Assembly: GCA_049589355.1 (NCBI GenBank)
Contig: JBAWAP010000337.1
Coordinates: 1 to 37,947, forward strand
Direction of reading: 5' to 3'
Source of the DNA: JBAWAP01 sp049589355
GTDB taxonomy: Bacteria > Chloroflexota > Anaerolineae > VGOG01
DNA length: 37,947 nt
Shown one piece after another: positions 1 to 7,619 of the stretch. How positions within the stretch are numbered: the first letter of the stretch is position 1; each line of letters opens with the position of its first letter. The notes under the pieces were generated by a model that saw only the letters and a program-made list of their open reading frames with translations, searched no databases and was not told the origin of the DNA. Made by a program: the position numbers and the translations under genes.

Positions 1-2556
1 GGCACAATCGAAGCAGTTGACCTCAAGGGAATGCCATCCCTTGACGGTGATTAAACTGCCCTCCACTAGCCCCATCTCGCTGCCTTGCTGGCCTGGATTG
101 TCAACGACTACTCTCCCATCAAAACGAACCTGTGATGGGCTTGCTGACCTGGTGCCAAGGGCATAGGTGCCCGACTGAGGGATGAAGATCGTCCCTTCCC
201 AAGCAACGCTGAAGGGCACGGGCAAAGGTGTTTCTAATCCCCAGTCGAAGCTAACCTGGGGCTCTTTGCGTTCCAGGACGAGTTCCCCTTGCTCCCTTGC
301 TCCCTTGTAATAACGGCCCACCAAGCCCTGGATAGCGCTCACATCCTCCTTCTTCACACTGAAGGAGTAGAACATAGTTTTGCCGAAGGGATCCTCGATC
401 TCCTCGTAGACGCCCAGGGGGTAATAGCGCAGAAAGGACTCCAGGGGAAGGGCCACGCGCCAAGGCTCCAGCACGTACATCACATCCCGCTCAACGGCCC
501 CACGAACTGGCAGGTGATCCACGGCTAGGAAGAAGTCCTCGCGGCGGTCTACTCCTCCGCCTGGATGGTAGGTCAGGAAGCGATAGACAGGCGTGAGCTG
601 GTTCTGCAAATAGAACCGATAACGCTCTTCTCCCACAGCCTGCACGTAACGGGCGATAGCTGTATCTGGTGTGGAGAAGGCGTGGAACACCTCGGGGTTC
701 TGGTGCTGCTGGTTGAAATAGCGGCCGTAGTTCAGGTAGAAGGCTGCCAGGAGCAGCATCCCGACAGCTAGCGTTGCCAGTACCGCAGGTATCCTGCGCT
801 TGCCATGAAACGATTGCCAGGTTAGAGCGAGGGGGACGGCGGCCATACCATAGACGGCCGGGATGGCACCGATGGTGCGTGCCGCCTGGGGTGCTTCCCA
901 CCACAGCGACAACACACCGGCCAGCATGGTGATGGCGAACCAGGCCACCAGCAGGAAGTAAGAGGAACTGCGCCAGCGATACAGGCTGTACCCAGCCCCC
1001 AGTACGAATAGTGCGGCTGAGACCGCGTCCAACTGCGGCGCGCCTGGGAGGTTGTGCCGCCCATTGTAGTCACCGCGCAGGTTAAACATGAGAGCGTGCT
1101 TCTCTACATTATTCTTCAGCGCCCGAATGGCCGACTGGGGCGTGTTGTGACCGACGAGGAACGAAGTCTGCGCCATCCGCCGGCTGTAGGCATCGTGATG
1201 CTTTACCGCCCACACGGCCTGCGGAGCGAAGACCATGAGGCTGACTACGCCCATCACGACCAGCCTAGCGAATCGCCGCTGTCGCTCGGGACGCTGCGAG
1301 ATCAAGTCGTAGAGGACATAGATCACCACCGCCAGGGGGAACAAGCGGAAGCTGGTGTGGCTGTACATCCCCAGGCCCAGCATCAGCCCGCCCAGGGCGA
1401 AATCAGTCCAGCGCCCCTGGCGAAGTCCACACACCAGGAAATAGAGCGTCGTCACCTCGAAGAAGGGCACCAACGTGGTGTAGCCCATCCCGATGCGGCT
1501 GAAATTGACGTGCCAGCTCGAAGCCGCCAGCAGGCCGGCGGCGATCAGGGCGGCCCGACGGCCCAGAATCAGCCGGAAGAGCAGGTAGGCTGCGCCCACC
1601 GTCGCCACGCCGATGGCCGCCGTCACCAGGCGTAGCGTATACAGGTCGGGGCCGAGGAGCTTAAAGCCTACAGCGGCCAGGTAGAAGAAGAGCGACGGGT
1701 TATTGGGCGAATAGTGCCCCATGGGGCTGAAGGGCACACCCTCGTAGATCTCGACCGCTTCCAGCCCTGCCTCCCCCTCGTCGTACCACACGCCGTAGGG
1801 CATGTCCAGCAACCGATAGGTGCGCAGAAATACCGCCGCCAGAAGAATGAGGGTTAGAGCAAGGTATTGGTAGATTGGTAGATTGGTAGATTGGTAAATT
1901 GGCAGATCGGTCACCAATTTCCCAGTTTCCCGATTTACCAGTCTACCAGATCGCCGGTCGAGGCGTACTGCGATCCACAGGACAGATAGGAAGGCTATGG
2001 CGTTGAGGCCGAGGGCCAGGTTGGGGGACTCATCTTGCCACCACAATAGGCTGGCAGCCGACATGGCTGCGACTGTGAGCAGAACAAGAACGACCTCGGC
2101 TAGGCCGAGACGTGTCTTAGCTCCCCCTCTCCCAACCCTTCGACTATGCTCAGGGCAGGCCTTGGGAGAGGGGGCTGGGGGGTGAGGGCCGAAGGCTGCA
2201 CCGGCGACGGCGATACCCAGCCCAGCGAGAAGTAGGCCGGTTGCGAACCCCCCGCTCTGTCGGAATTGGCCCACAGCAAGAACCGCGCATAGGAGGGCCA
2301 TCGCCATTCCTATCGCGGGCACAAGCCATCGTCGCCGGCCCGGAGCCGCCGCTCGCCGAGGTCTCCGGGTGGCCAGGGCTAGCAGTAGCAAACCAGCCAC
2401 GAAGGAGTAGAGAGCAGACAGCCAGCGGGGGAGGCGAGCGCCCGCCAGACTCGCCTGGCCGAGGCCAGCCAGGGCCAAGGCCGCCACGGAGAGCGCCGGG
2501 GCCAACCGACTTACCAGACCACCTGACCATACGATAAAACGCTTGCCCGATTTCAT
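1..2556 (-). CDS. GT39-family membrane glycosyltransferase with C-terminal PA14 domain (3' end beyond window)
   Basis: An open frame of 852 codons starts at an ATG that overlaps the cstA stop (ATGA) and runs off the left edge without a stop. An N-terminal block of hydrophobic helices (about 1-200) is followed by the GT-C core, whose first extracytoplasmic loop carries the acidic pair D259-E260 in the context PYGVWYDEGEAG, the polyprenyl-phosphate-sugar dependent GT39 signature. From about residue 735 a PA14-type module is recognisable (GLVGRYYKG, then VPFSVAWEGTIF, SGTYAL, DGRVVVDN), so the tail is probably extracytoplasmic and glycan-binding. It is closest in layout to the 7620-10802 gene. 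Three short repeats lie in frame: a CCTTGCTC array in PA14, an ATTGGTAG hairpin array before the core, and a hairpin holding a 24-bp unit. Acceptor and sugar are unknown. Confidence 0.88.
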   Translation of the reverse strand, partial: MKSGKRFIVWSGGLVSRLAPALSVAALALAGLGQASLAGARLPRWLSALYSFVAGLLLLALATRRPRRAAAPGRRRWLVPAIGMAMALLCAVLAVGQFRQSGGFATGLLLAGLGIAVAGAAFGPHPPAPSPKACPEHSRRVGRGGAKTRLGLAEVVLVLLTVAAMSAASLLWWQDESPNLALGLNAIAFLSVLWIAVRLDRRSGRLVNRETGKLVTDLPIYQSTNLPIYQYLALTLILLAAVFLRTYRLLDMPYGVWYDEGEAGLEAVEIYEGVPFSPMGHYSPNNPSLFFYLAAVGFKLLGPDLYTLRLVTAAIGVATVGAAYLLFRLILGRRAALIAAGLLAASSWHVNFSRIGMGYTTLVPFFEVTTLYFLVCGLRQGRWTDFALGGLMLGLGMYSHTSFRLFPLAVVIYVLYDLISQRPERQRRFARLVVMGVVSLMVFAPQAVWAVKHHDAYSRRMAQTSFLVGHNTPQSAIRALKNNVEKHALMFNLRGDYNGRHNLPGAPQLDAVSAALFVLGAGYSLYRWRSSSYFLLVAWFAITMLAGVLSLWWEAPQAARTIGAIPAVYGMAAVPLALTWQSFHGKRRIPAVLATLAVGMLLLAAFYLNYGRYFNQQHQNPEVFHAFSTPDTAIARYVQAVGEERYRFYLQNQLTPVYRFLTYHPGGGVDRREDFFLAVDHLPVRGAVERDVMYVLEPWRVALPLESFLRYYPLGVYEEIEDPFGKTMFYSFSVKKEDVSAIQGLVGRYYKGAREQGELVLERKEPQVSFDWGLETPLPVPFSVAWEGTIFIPQSGTYALGTRSASPSQVRFDGRVVVDNPGQQGSEMGLVEGSLITVKGWHSLEVNCFDCA
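287..307. repeat. Short CCTTGCTC-type array inside a PA14 domain
   Basis: About two and a half units of an 8-bp (partly 7-bp) repeat of the type CYTGCTCC. It encodes GAREQG in the loop after GRYYK of the PA14 module. The same unit family recurs at 10125-10164 and 22236-22291. Confidence 0.6.
1866..1953. repeat. Octamer hairpin array (ATTGGTAG family), in frame
   Basis: Six units close to ATTGGTAG are followed in the same 8-bp phase by five units of the complementary type (CCAATTTC, CCAGTTTC, CCGATTTA, CCAGTCTA, CCAGATCG), so the whole can fold as a long imperfect hairpin. On the coding strand it stays open and encodes the hydrophilic linker just before the GT-C core of the partial GT39 gene (around residues 202-230). 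Confidence 0.85.
2123..2174. repeat. Perfect 13-bp inverted repeat with a 24-bp unit in its loop, in frame
   Basis: The arms CCCCCTCTCCCAA (2123-2135) and TTGGGAGAGGGGG (2162-2174) are perfectly complementary. The 26-nt interior is a 24-bp unit (2136-2159, begins CCCTTCGAC, ends CTCAGGGCAGG) plus two C. Related 24-bp units lie at 15118-15165 and 30524-30547. It is read through in the partial GT39 gene as part of a basic loop (ACPEHSRRVGRGG). Confidence 0.85.
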
Positions 2557-4784
2557 GACGTGTCCCGAAACAAGGTCACCCACCTGCTTGCTGATCTACC
2601 GACCGCCAACAGTGTCAGGGCCATGGCCAAGACGATGCCAGCCGCCTGCATCCGACTCCACAGAGCCAGGGCGCGTGCACGCCCGACGACAAGACTGGCC
2701 AGCGTAGCCCCCTCCTCCGGCACTGAATCGCCGAAGCGTGCGCTCAGCCCATTGGCCAGCCCATCGCGTCCACCAGAGGTGAAAACCTCAGAAGCCTGGT
2801 CCGCAGACATCTCCCGCACGATGCTCCAGGCCCGCTCGATAGGAATCAACTCCTGCTGTGTTGCTAAATAGGGAAGCTCCTGGTAAGCGGTTCTGAACGC
2901 GCGTGGGGCACTCGCTTGCGTCCACAGCTCTCTCACGCTGAGAACACCCCCGGCCAGTCCAATCAGCAGGATGACCAAAGCAGGAATGAGGGTTACCAGT
3001 GCCAGTAGCCGCGCTCGTCCGCTGTGCAGGCGCATGACCAGCGCTGTCCCCAGACACAGGATGACGGAGGCCAGAAGCAAACTGCTTACGCCAATGAGAG
3101 GATCGGTAAAGCGCGGGAACACGCTCAGGCTGAGCACAGCCCAGACGGCGATCACAACTAGAATGACCAATAATCCACCCAGGCCGGTTCGGTCGAGTGG
3201 CCGTTCCTGATCCGGTGCCTTGGGCATTGGCAGCCCACCGAAGACCCTGCTCCATTCCACGGTGATGCTGAGCCAGTCGCCGGCTTTCAGGCGAAGCGGT
3301 GGCAATCGGCCCAGCGCCCCTAGCAGGCCAGTAGCCTGGAGTGGGGCAAACGACCACTCCCTTACCAGGAGCCAAGTAGCGCGCACGCCAGCCTCCAGTG
3401 TAGAGAACAGGAGCAGGGCCGCCAGGACGTTGACCGCCTGGTACAGAGGGGGGAGCCAGGTCGGCTTGGCCTTGGGCAGTGTCTTGAGCACCTGAACAAC
3501 GCCGACGGCCAGGGTGACCAGTCCCCCTGGCTTGGCCGCCACCATCTGGCCTAGTTGGTCTCTCAACTGGATGATGTTCGGGGGCGGTGTTCCGACCGCT
3601 TCGGCGATCCTCTCCGGTGGCAGCCCGGTGTTGATGGCCATGAAATCGGCAGGCGACAAAGTCGCCGTCACAGCCAGGACTAGCAGGGCCAGAAATCCCA
3701 CCAAGAGCATGGCCCCAAAACCGACGGGCAGAACCTGGCCCTCGCGGCGCACTAATCGCGCCGTTGGCCCAGACGCTATCAACGCGTGAAAGCCCGACAC
3801 CGCGCCTGCGGCGAGGACAATGGCCACTGTGGGAAAGACTCCGCCAGTCAGCAAGGGCCCACCACCGCGCACAAAAGCTGTGGTCGGAGCGACCTGAAGG
3901 GGCGGAGCGGCAAAGGCCACTGCAACTGCCATCAGCCCCACAGCCACCAGGATGAGGTAGCCTGAGAGTGCCCCGCGCACCAATGACAGAGCACCAATAG
4001 GGACCAAAGCAGCGATGAGACAGTAGGCAGCCAGCAGGACAATCAAGCTTCGCTCGCTCAACAAGAATAGGAGCATGAAGCCAGTGCTTCCAGCCCGCGT
4101 GCCAGCCACCACGGCCAGGGTGAAGAGGGCCAGGCCAACGACCATCGCTTCTCCGCCACGTCCGGGACGCAGAAAGCGCGCGTAGAACGTCACGCACAGG
4201 GCCATGGGCACGGTAAGGGCCAGCGCATAGGTCGCACCGGCATTGCCGGCCAGGAGATTCACCAGGGCGGTAGCCACCGCCGAAAGCACAGCGACCAGCG
4301 TAAGGAGCAGTAACACAGCCAGAGCTGGTGTAGCGATGGCCCCCAGTTCATCCCGCACGATCTGAGAGAGTGAGCGACCATCGCACCTCACACCGGCCAA
4401 GAGGGCCACGAAGTCGTGCACAGCGCCAGCCAGGCATGCCCCAACCAGCACGCATAGCACGCCCGGTAGGAAGCCATACTGCACAATGGCTACGGGCGCG
4501 ATCAGAGCGCCAGCCCCGGCGATGGCGGCGAAGTGGTAGCCCAGAGTCCATACGGAGGCCGAGCTCTCAGCAGCGTCATGTTCGTCTGGTGCATAACCCA
4601 CTTTGGCCACGCGGAGGGCGACAAAGCGGCCATATAAGCGGTAAGCCAGAGTGAAAACGGACAAGGCTGCTATAATCAGCCACAGTGGATTCTGGGTCCG
4701 CTTTGTAGCCACGTACCAGATGGAAAAGAGCCCAATTGCTGACAGGACAAGCCACAGTGATCTATCATCTCTTTGTTCGTTCAT
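2553..4784 (-). CDS. cstA: CstA-family carbon-starvation transporter
   Basis: A 743-residue, strongly hydrophobic protein with the length and layout of the CstA family (E. coli CstA is about 700 aa), which imports peptides or pyruvate under carbon limitation. Family-like stretches include IWYVATKRTQNPLWL, the early small-residue helix AGAGALIAPVAIVQYG, and a loop with HDFVALLAGVRCDGRSL. At least 14 membrane segments are apparent. The ATG at 4784 has a strong ribosome site (AAGGAGG, 8 bp upstream). It lies 29 bp after the upstream GT39 gene, and its stop overlaps the next start by ATGA, so it is translationally coupled inside a glycosyltransferase operon, an unusual setting. Substrate is not deducible. 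The extra 40 or so residues relative to E. coli are in the C-terminal third. Confidence 0.88.
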   Translation of the reverse strand: MNEQRDDRSLWLVLSAIGLFSIWYVATKRTQNPLWLIIAALSVFTLAYRLYGRFVALRVAKVGYAPDEHDAAESSASVWTLGYHFAAIAGAGALIAPVAIVQYGFLPGVLCVLVGACLAGAVHDFVALLAGVRCDGRSLSQIVRDELGAIATPALAVLLLLTLVAVLSAVATALVNLLAGNAGATYALALTVPMALCVTFYARFLRPGRGGEAMVVGLALFTLAVVAGTRAGSTGFMLLFLLSERSLIVLLAAYCLIAALVPIGALSLVRGALSGYLILVAVGLMAVAVAFAAPPLQVAPTTAFVRGGGPLLTGGVFPTVAIVLAAGAVSGFHALIASGPTARLVRREGQVLPVGFGAMLLVGFLALLVLAVTATLSPADFMAINTGLPPERIAEAVGTPPPNIIQLRDQLGQMVAAKPGGLVTLAVGVVQVLKTLPKAKPTWLPPLYQAVNVLAALLLFSTLEAGVRATWLLVREWSFAPLQATGLLGALGRLPPLRLKAGDWLSITVEWSRVFGGLPMPKAPDQERPLDRTGLGGLLVILVVIAVWAVLSLSVFPRFTDPLIGVSSLLLASVILCLGTALVMRLHSGRARLLALVTLIPALVILLIGLAGGVLSVRELWTQASAPRAFRTAYQELPYLATQQELIPIERAWSIVREMSADQASEVFTSGGRDGLANGLSARFGDSVPEEGATLASLVVGRARALALWSRMQAAGIVLAMALTLLAVGRSASRWVTLFRDTS

Positions 4785-4813
4785 GCGCGAAGCCTCCTTG
4801 GATACGAAAACCT

Positions 4814-7618
4814 CTAGAGGGGCCCAGCCGGTATTGATGCCGGCCGCAGGACAGAAGGGGGAATGATCTCTTGAAATCCGTCCGGGGGCGTCCAGAAGAG
4901 GTAGACCATGTGAGAAATACCACTGGGACAGACATAACCAGCCTCAATGCTGTGCTCACCTTGCTCCAGGTTCAAGTTGCCCCGGCGAAGCTGAGGCGTG
5001 GCTGGCCCTCGGTCATCTATCACTAGCTGTGCATCCACCTTCAGCCAAGCCAATCCTTCGTGGGCCTGAAGCGCGAATTGGTAGGTTCCCGAAGTCGGCG
5101 CATGGAGTGTCCCCTCCCAGTGCACACTGAAGGGCACATTCCGGTCGGTGTAGGGCCGGAAGGGGCTGAGGTAGAAGAACAGAGTCGGGTCAACCTGCCG
5201 AGCGACGGGCTGGCCAGATAGATCGGGGCTAGAGTAGTAGCTGCCCAGCAGGCCGAAGGCAGGGCCCGTGCCCAGCATTTCGCGAGGCACGACCTCCAGC
5301 ACCTCGCTTCCTGGCAGAGCCCACACCAGCCACAGTTCACTGCTACTCCCCAGGTACGACAGACTCACATCGTGCCAGCCCTTGGCCAGGATCCGGTCTG
5401 CGTCAGCCTGTACCTGATCGTTTGCCTTCTCGACAAGCTTCTCCCCATCAAGCCAGAACTGCCCCTCGCCAGCCCCTTGCAAACCCAGCCGATACAATCC
5501 GAAGCGGGGAGCGTACAGGCTGCCATGCCACTCAGCGCGGAACTGTGCAGGCAGGCCCTCAGGCCAGTCGGTCGGCCCCTGGAAAGCAATGGCTGCCTCT
5601 CGCCGTTGGGCCACGAGAGGTGCCTCGTCACCGATTCCATAATAGCGCCCCCAGAGGCCCAGGTGCGCAATAACCATCTCCGCCGTGACGCGAAAGGTCG
5701 CGAACTGTAGGCGTCCAGGTCCCTCCAGAAACGCCTCGTAGAGCCCATCGGGATAATAGCTCCGCAGTACTGGCAGGGCCTGCGTGTGGTCAGGCATCAT
5801 CAGATATACGGCCTCAGCCTCCGTCTTCTGCCTCAACGGAAGGTAGTCACCAAGGTGGAGCACGTCTACCCCCTGAGCTGTTGGCGCCAGCAGTTCTACC
5901 TGGCTGGAGCGGATGGACATCTGGGGCGCACCCAAAAGGTAGGTCATCTGCGATGAGCCATGGTCGGCCAGATAGCGGGCGATGGCCGTGGGTGGGTGGG
6001 TACCCCTGTGATCCGGCACATAGTGGAGGAAGTAGTCGTTGTAGTTGGCGTAAGCGATCACGGCGACCAGTGGCAACATCATCCCATAGACCGGAGACCA
6101 GGCCACACGCCACTGGAATCGCGTCAGCCGGTGAGCCGCCCGATTGACAGTGACACCGGCCAGGAGACAGATGGCGGGCAAGACGCCCAGGAGGCGGGGA
6201 GCGTTGGGCGGCCCTACGATCAGCACGCCTGCGAAAACGAAAATGCACCAGAACCAGATGACCAGCAGGGCGTAGCCCTCGTGGCGCAGGTGGGCCATGG
6301 CGTAGCCCAGTCCAATCAAGAAGAACAGCGCGGTCGTCGAGTCAAGGAGGGCCTGGTGGGTTCCGTATTGACCGCTAGTATCAGGGTAGTAGTTGTAGCC
6401 GAGCAGCATCCGGCGCACCTGATCGGGCAGCACGTCGGCGAGAGTGGCGTTCGGATCCCCACCGCTGGCATGGAGCAAGTTGTTTCCGATGAACACACCC
6501 CGCATGTGTGCCACGAAGGAATGGGAACGGCTGACGTAGTACCCCAATTGCGGGGCGGTGATCACGAAGGCGGCCAGGATTAGAACTGCCACTTGAACGC
6601 CGGCCTGCCGGAGAAAGGCCCGCTCGGTGAGCACCTTGTATATTATAAAGACGCCCACGATGATGGGCACGATGCGCCCCGAATAGTACAGATAGATGCA
6701 CAGACCGGTAGCCAGCCCGCACAGGCCGAAGTCCAGATGCCGCCGGGTCCGCATTGCTCGCAGAAGCAGGTAAGAGGCCATTACCTGCAGCGGGCTAACC
6801 TGCACGTTGTCCAGCCCCACGCGGGAGAAGTGGATGTCCCAACTAGAGACAGCCAGCAAGAAGGCCACGAACAGAGCCACGGGGCGGGAAACCACCAGGC
6901 GGGCCAACAGGTACAGCAGAGGAATGGTCAGCGTGCCGGTGATTACTGACGAGAACCGCAGGCCGAAAAGATCAGACCCAAACCAGCGCATGACGACAGC
7001 CTGAGGGACAAAGCTGAGGATGGGAATGTCCTGAAACCCTGTACCGAACAGGTTGCTTATCTGGCCCTGCAGAACTCTGATGGCATCCAGACCGAAGTAC
7101 GCCTCGTCGCCGTGAACGAAGGGTGGGATCGTTTCCAGATCGAAGAATCGGAGGACGAAGCCTAGCGCGGTCACCAGCAGCACGACCAGGATCTCGACGA
7201 CCGCGCGCATCTCCGGCCACCTGATCAGGCTGGCCGAAGTGCGAACCCTCAGCCGTCCCCGCCAGTGATTCCGAAGCAAAGCATAAACGAAGACGGCCAG
7301 GCCCATCCCCCAGAGCAGGAGGCCGTCGCGATAGTGCACATCTCGATAGGAATAGAGGAACGATAGCAAAGCGAAAATCAGAGCGACCACTGCCAGCGCC
7401 AGATCGGACCGGGTTAGGGAATGCGCCGCCGGCCCTGGCTCATGGGAATCGCGGCTGGAAACTGAGCGCCACGCCCCATCTCCTCCCAGGCCCCAGACAG
7501 CCAGGACAATGGCCATCAGATACAGGACGCTGGCCTCAGTCGGCAAAATGTTTCGGTTTAGATAGCTCTGGGCGAGGGCACCCAAAACGAAGCCAGCGAC
7601 AGCAGCGATGCCCCTCAA
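4814..7618 (-). CDS. GT39-family membrane glycosyltransferase with two C-terminal PA14-like domains
   Basis: 934 residues. Four N-terminal hydrophobic segments precede the GT-C core, which begins near residue 140 and carries the acidic pair D171-E172 (VHGDEAYFGLDA) in the first outer loop, as in polyprenyl-phosphate-mannose-type transferases. Two PA14-like beta modules follow at about 655-790 (LGLWGRYYG, AEWHGSLYAPRFG, FWLDGEKLV) and 792-925 (LLGSYYSS, VHWEGTLHAPTSGTYQFAL). Translation most likely starts at the TTG at 7618, since AGGAGG lies 5 bp upstream and the preceding stop is 1 bp away. The gene is in an operon with three other glycosylation genes. It is the only GT39 gene of this operon in which I saw no embedded short repeat. 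Sugar and acceptor are unknown. Confidence 0.9.
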   Translation of the reverse strand: MRGIAAVAGFVLGALAQSYLNRNILPTEASVLYLMAIVLAVWGLGGDGAWRSVSSRDSHEPGPAAHSLTRSDLALAVVALIFALLSFLYSYRDVHYRDGLLLWGMGLAVFVYALLRNHWRGRLRVRTSASLIRWPEMRAVVEILVVLLVTALGFVLRFFDLETIPPFVHGDEAYFGLDAIRVLQGQISNLFGTGFQDIPILSFVPQAVVMRWFGSDLFGLRFSSVITGTLTIPLLYLLARLVVSRPVALFVAFLLAVSSWDIHFSRVGLDNVQVSPLQVMASYLLLRAMRTRRHLDFGLCGLATGLCIYLYYSGRIVPIIVGVFIIYKVLTERAFLRQAGVQVAVLILAAFVITAPQLGYYVSRSHSFVAHMRGVFIGNNLLHASGGDPNATLADVLPDQVRRMLLGYNYYPDTSGQYGTHQALLDSTTALFFLIGLGYAMAHLRHEGYALLVIWFWCIFVFAGVLIVGPPNAPRLLGVLPAICLLAGVTVNRAAHRLTRFQWRVAWSPVYGMMLPLVAVIAYANYNDYFLHYVPDHRGTHPPTAIARYLADHGSSQMTYLLGAPQMSIRSSQVELLAPTAQGVDVLHLGDYLPLRQKTEAEAVYLMMPDHTQALPVLRSYYPDGLYEAFLEGPGRLQFATFRVTAEMVIAHLGLWGRYYGIGDEAPLVAQRREAAIAFQGPTDWPEGLPAQFRAEWHGSLYAPRFGLYRLGLQGAGEGQFWLDGEKLVEKANDQVQADADRILAKGWHDVSLSYLGSSSELWLVWALPGSEVLEVVPREMLGTGPAFGLLGSYYSSPDLSGQPVARQVDPTLFFYLSPFRPYTDRNVPFSVHWEGTLHAPTSGTYQFALQAHEGLAWLKVDAQLVIDDRGPATPQLRRGNLNLEQGEHSIEAGYVCPSGISHMVYLFWTPPDGFQEIIPPSVLRPASIPAGPL

Positions 7619-7619
7619 C

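Noticed and set aside
1..2556. Frameshifted or broken first gene, because no long stop-to-stop frame closes here
   Set aside because: Reading the minus strand from the ATG at 2556 gives 852 codons without a stop through recognisable GT39 and PA14 motifs; it is only cut by the window edge.
2788..4197. A 469-codon minus-strand frame overlapping cstA
   Set aside because: It lies wholly inside cstA in another frame, has no hydrophobic pattern or family motif, and reflects GC-rich codon structure.
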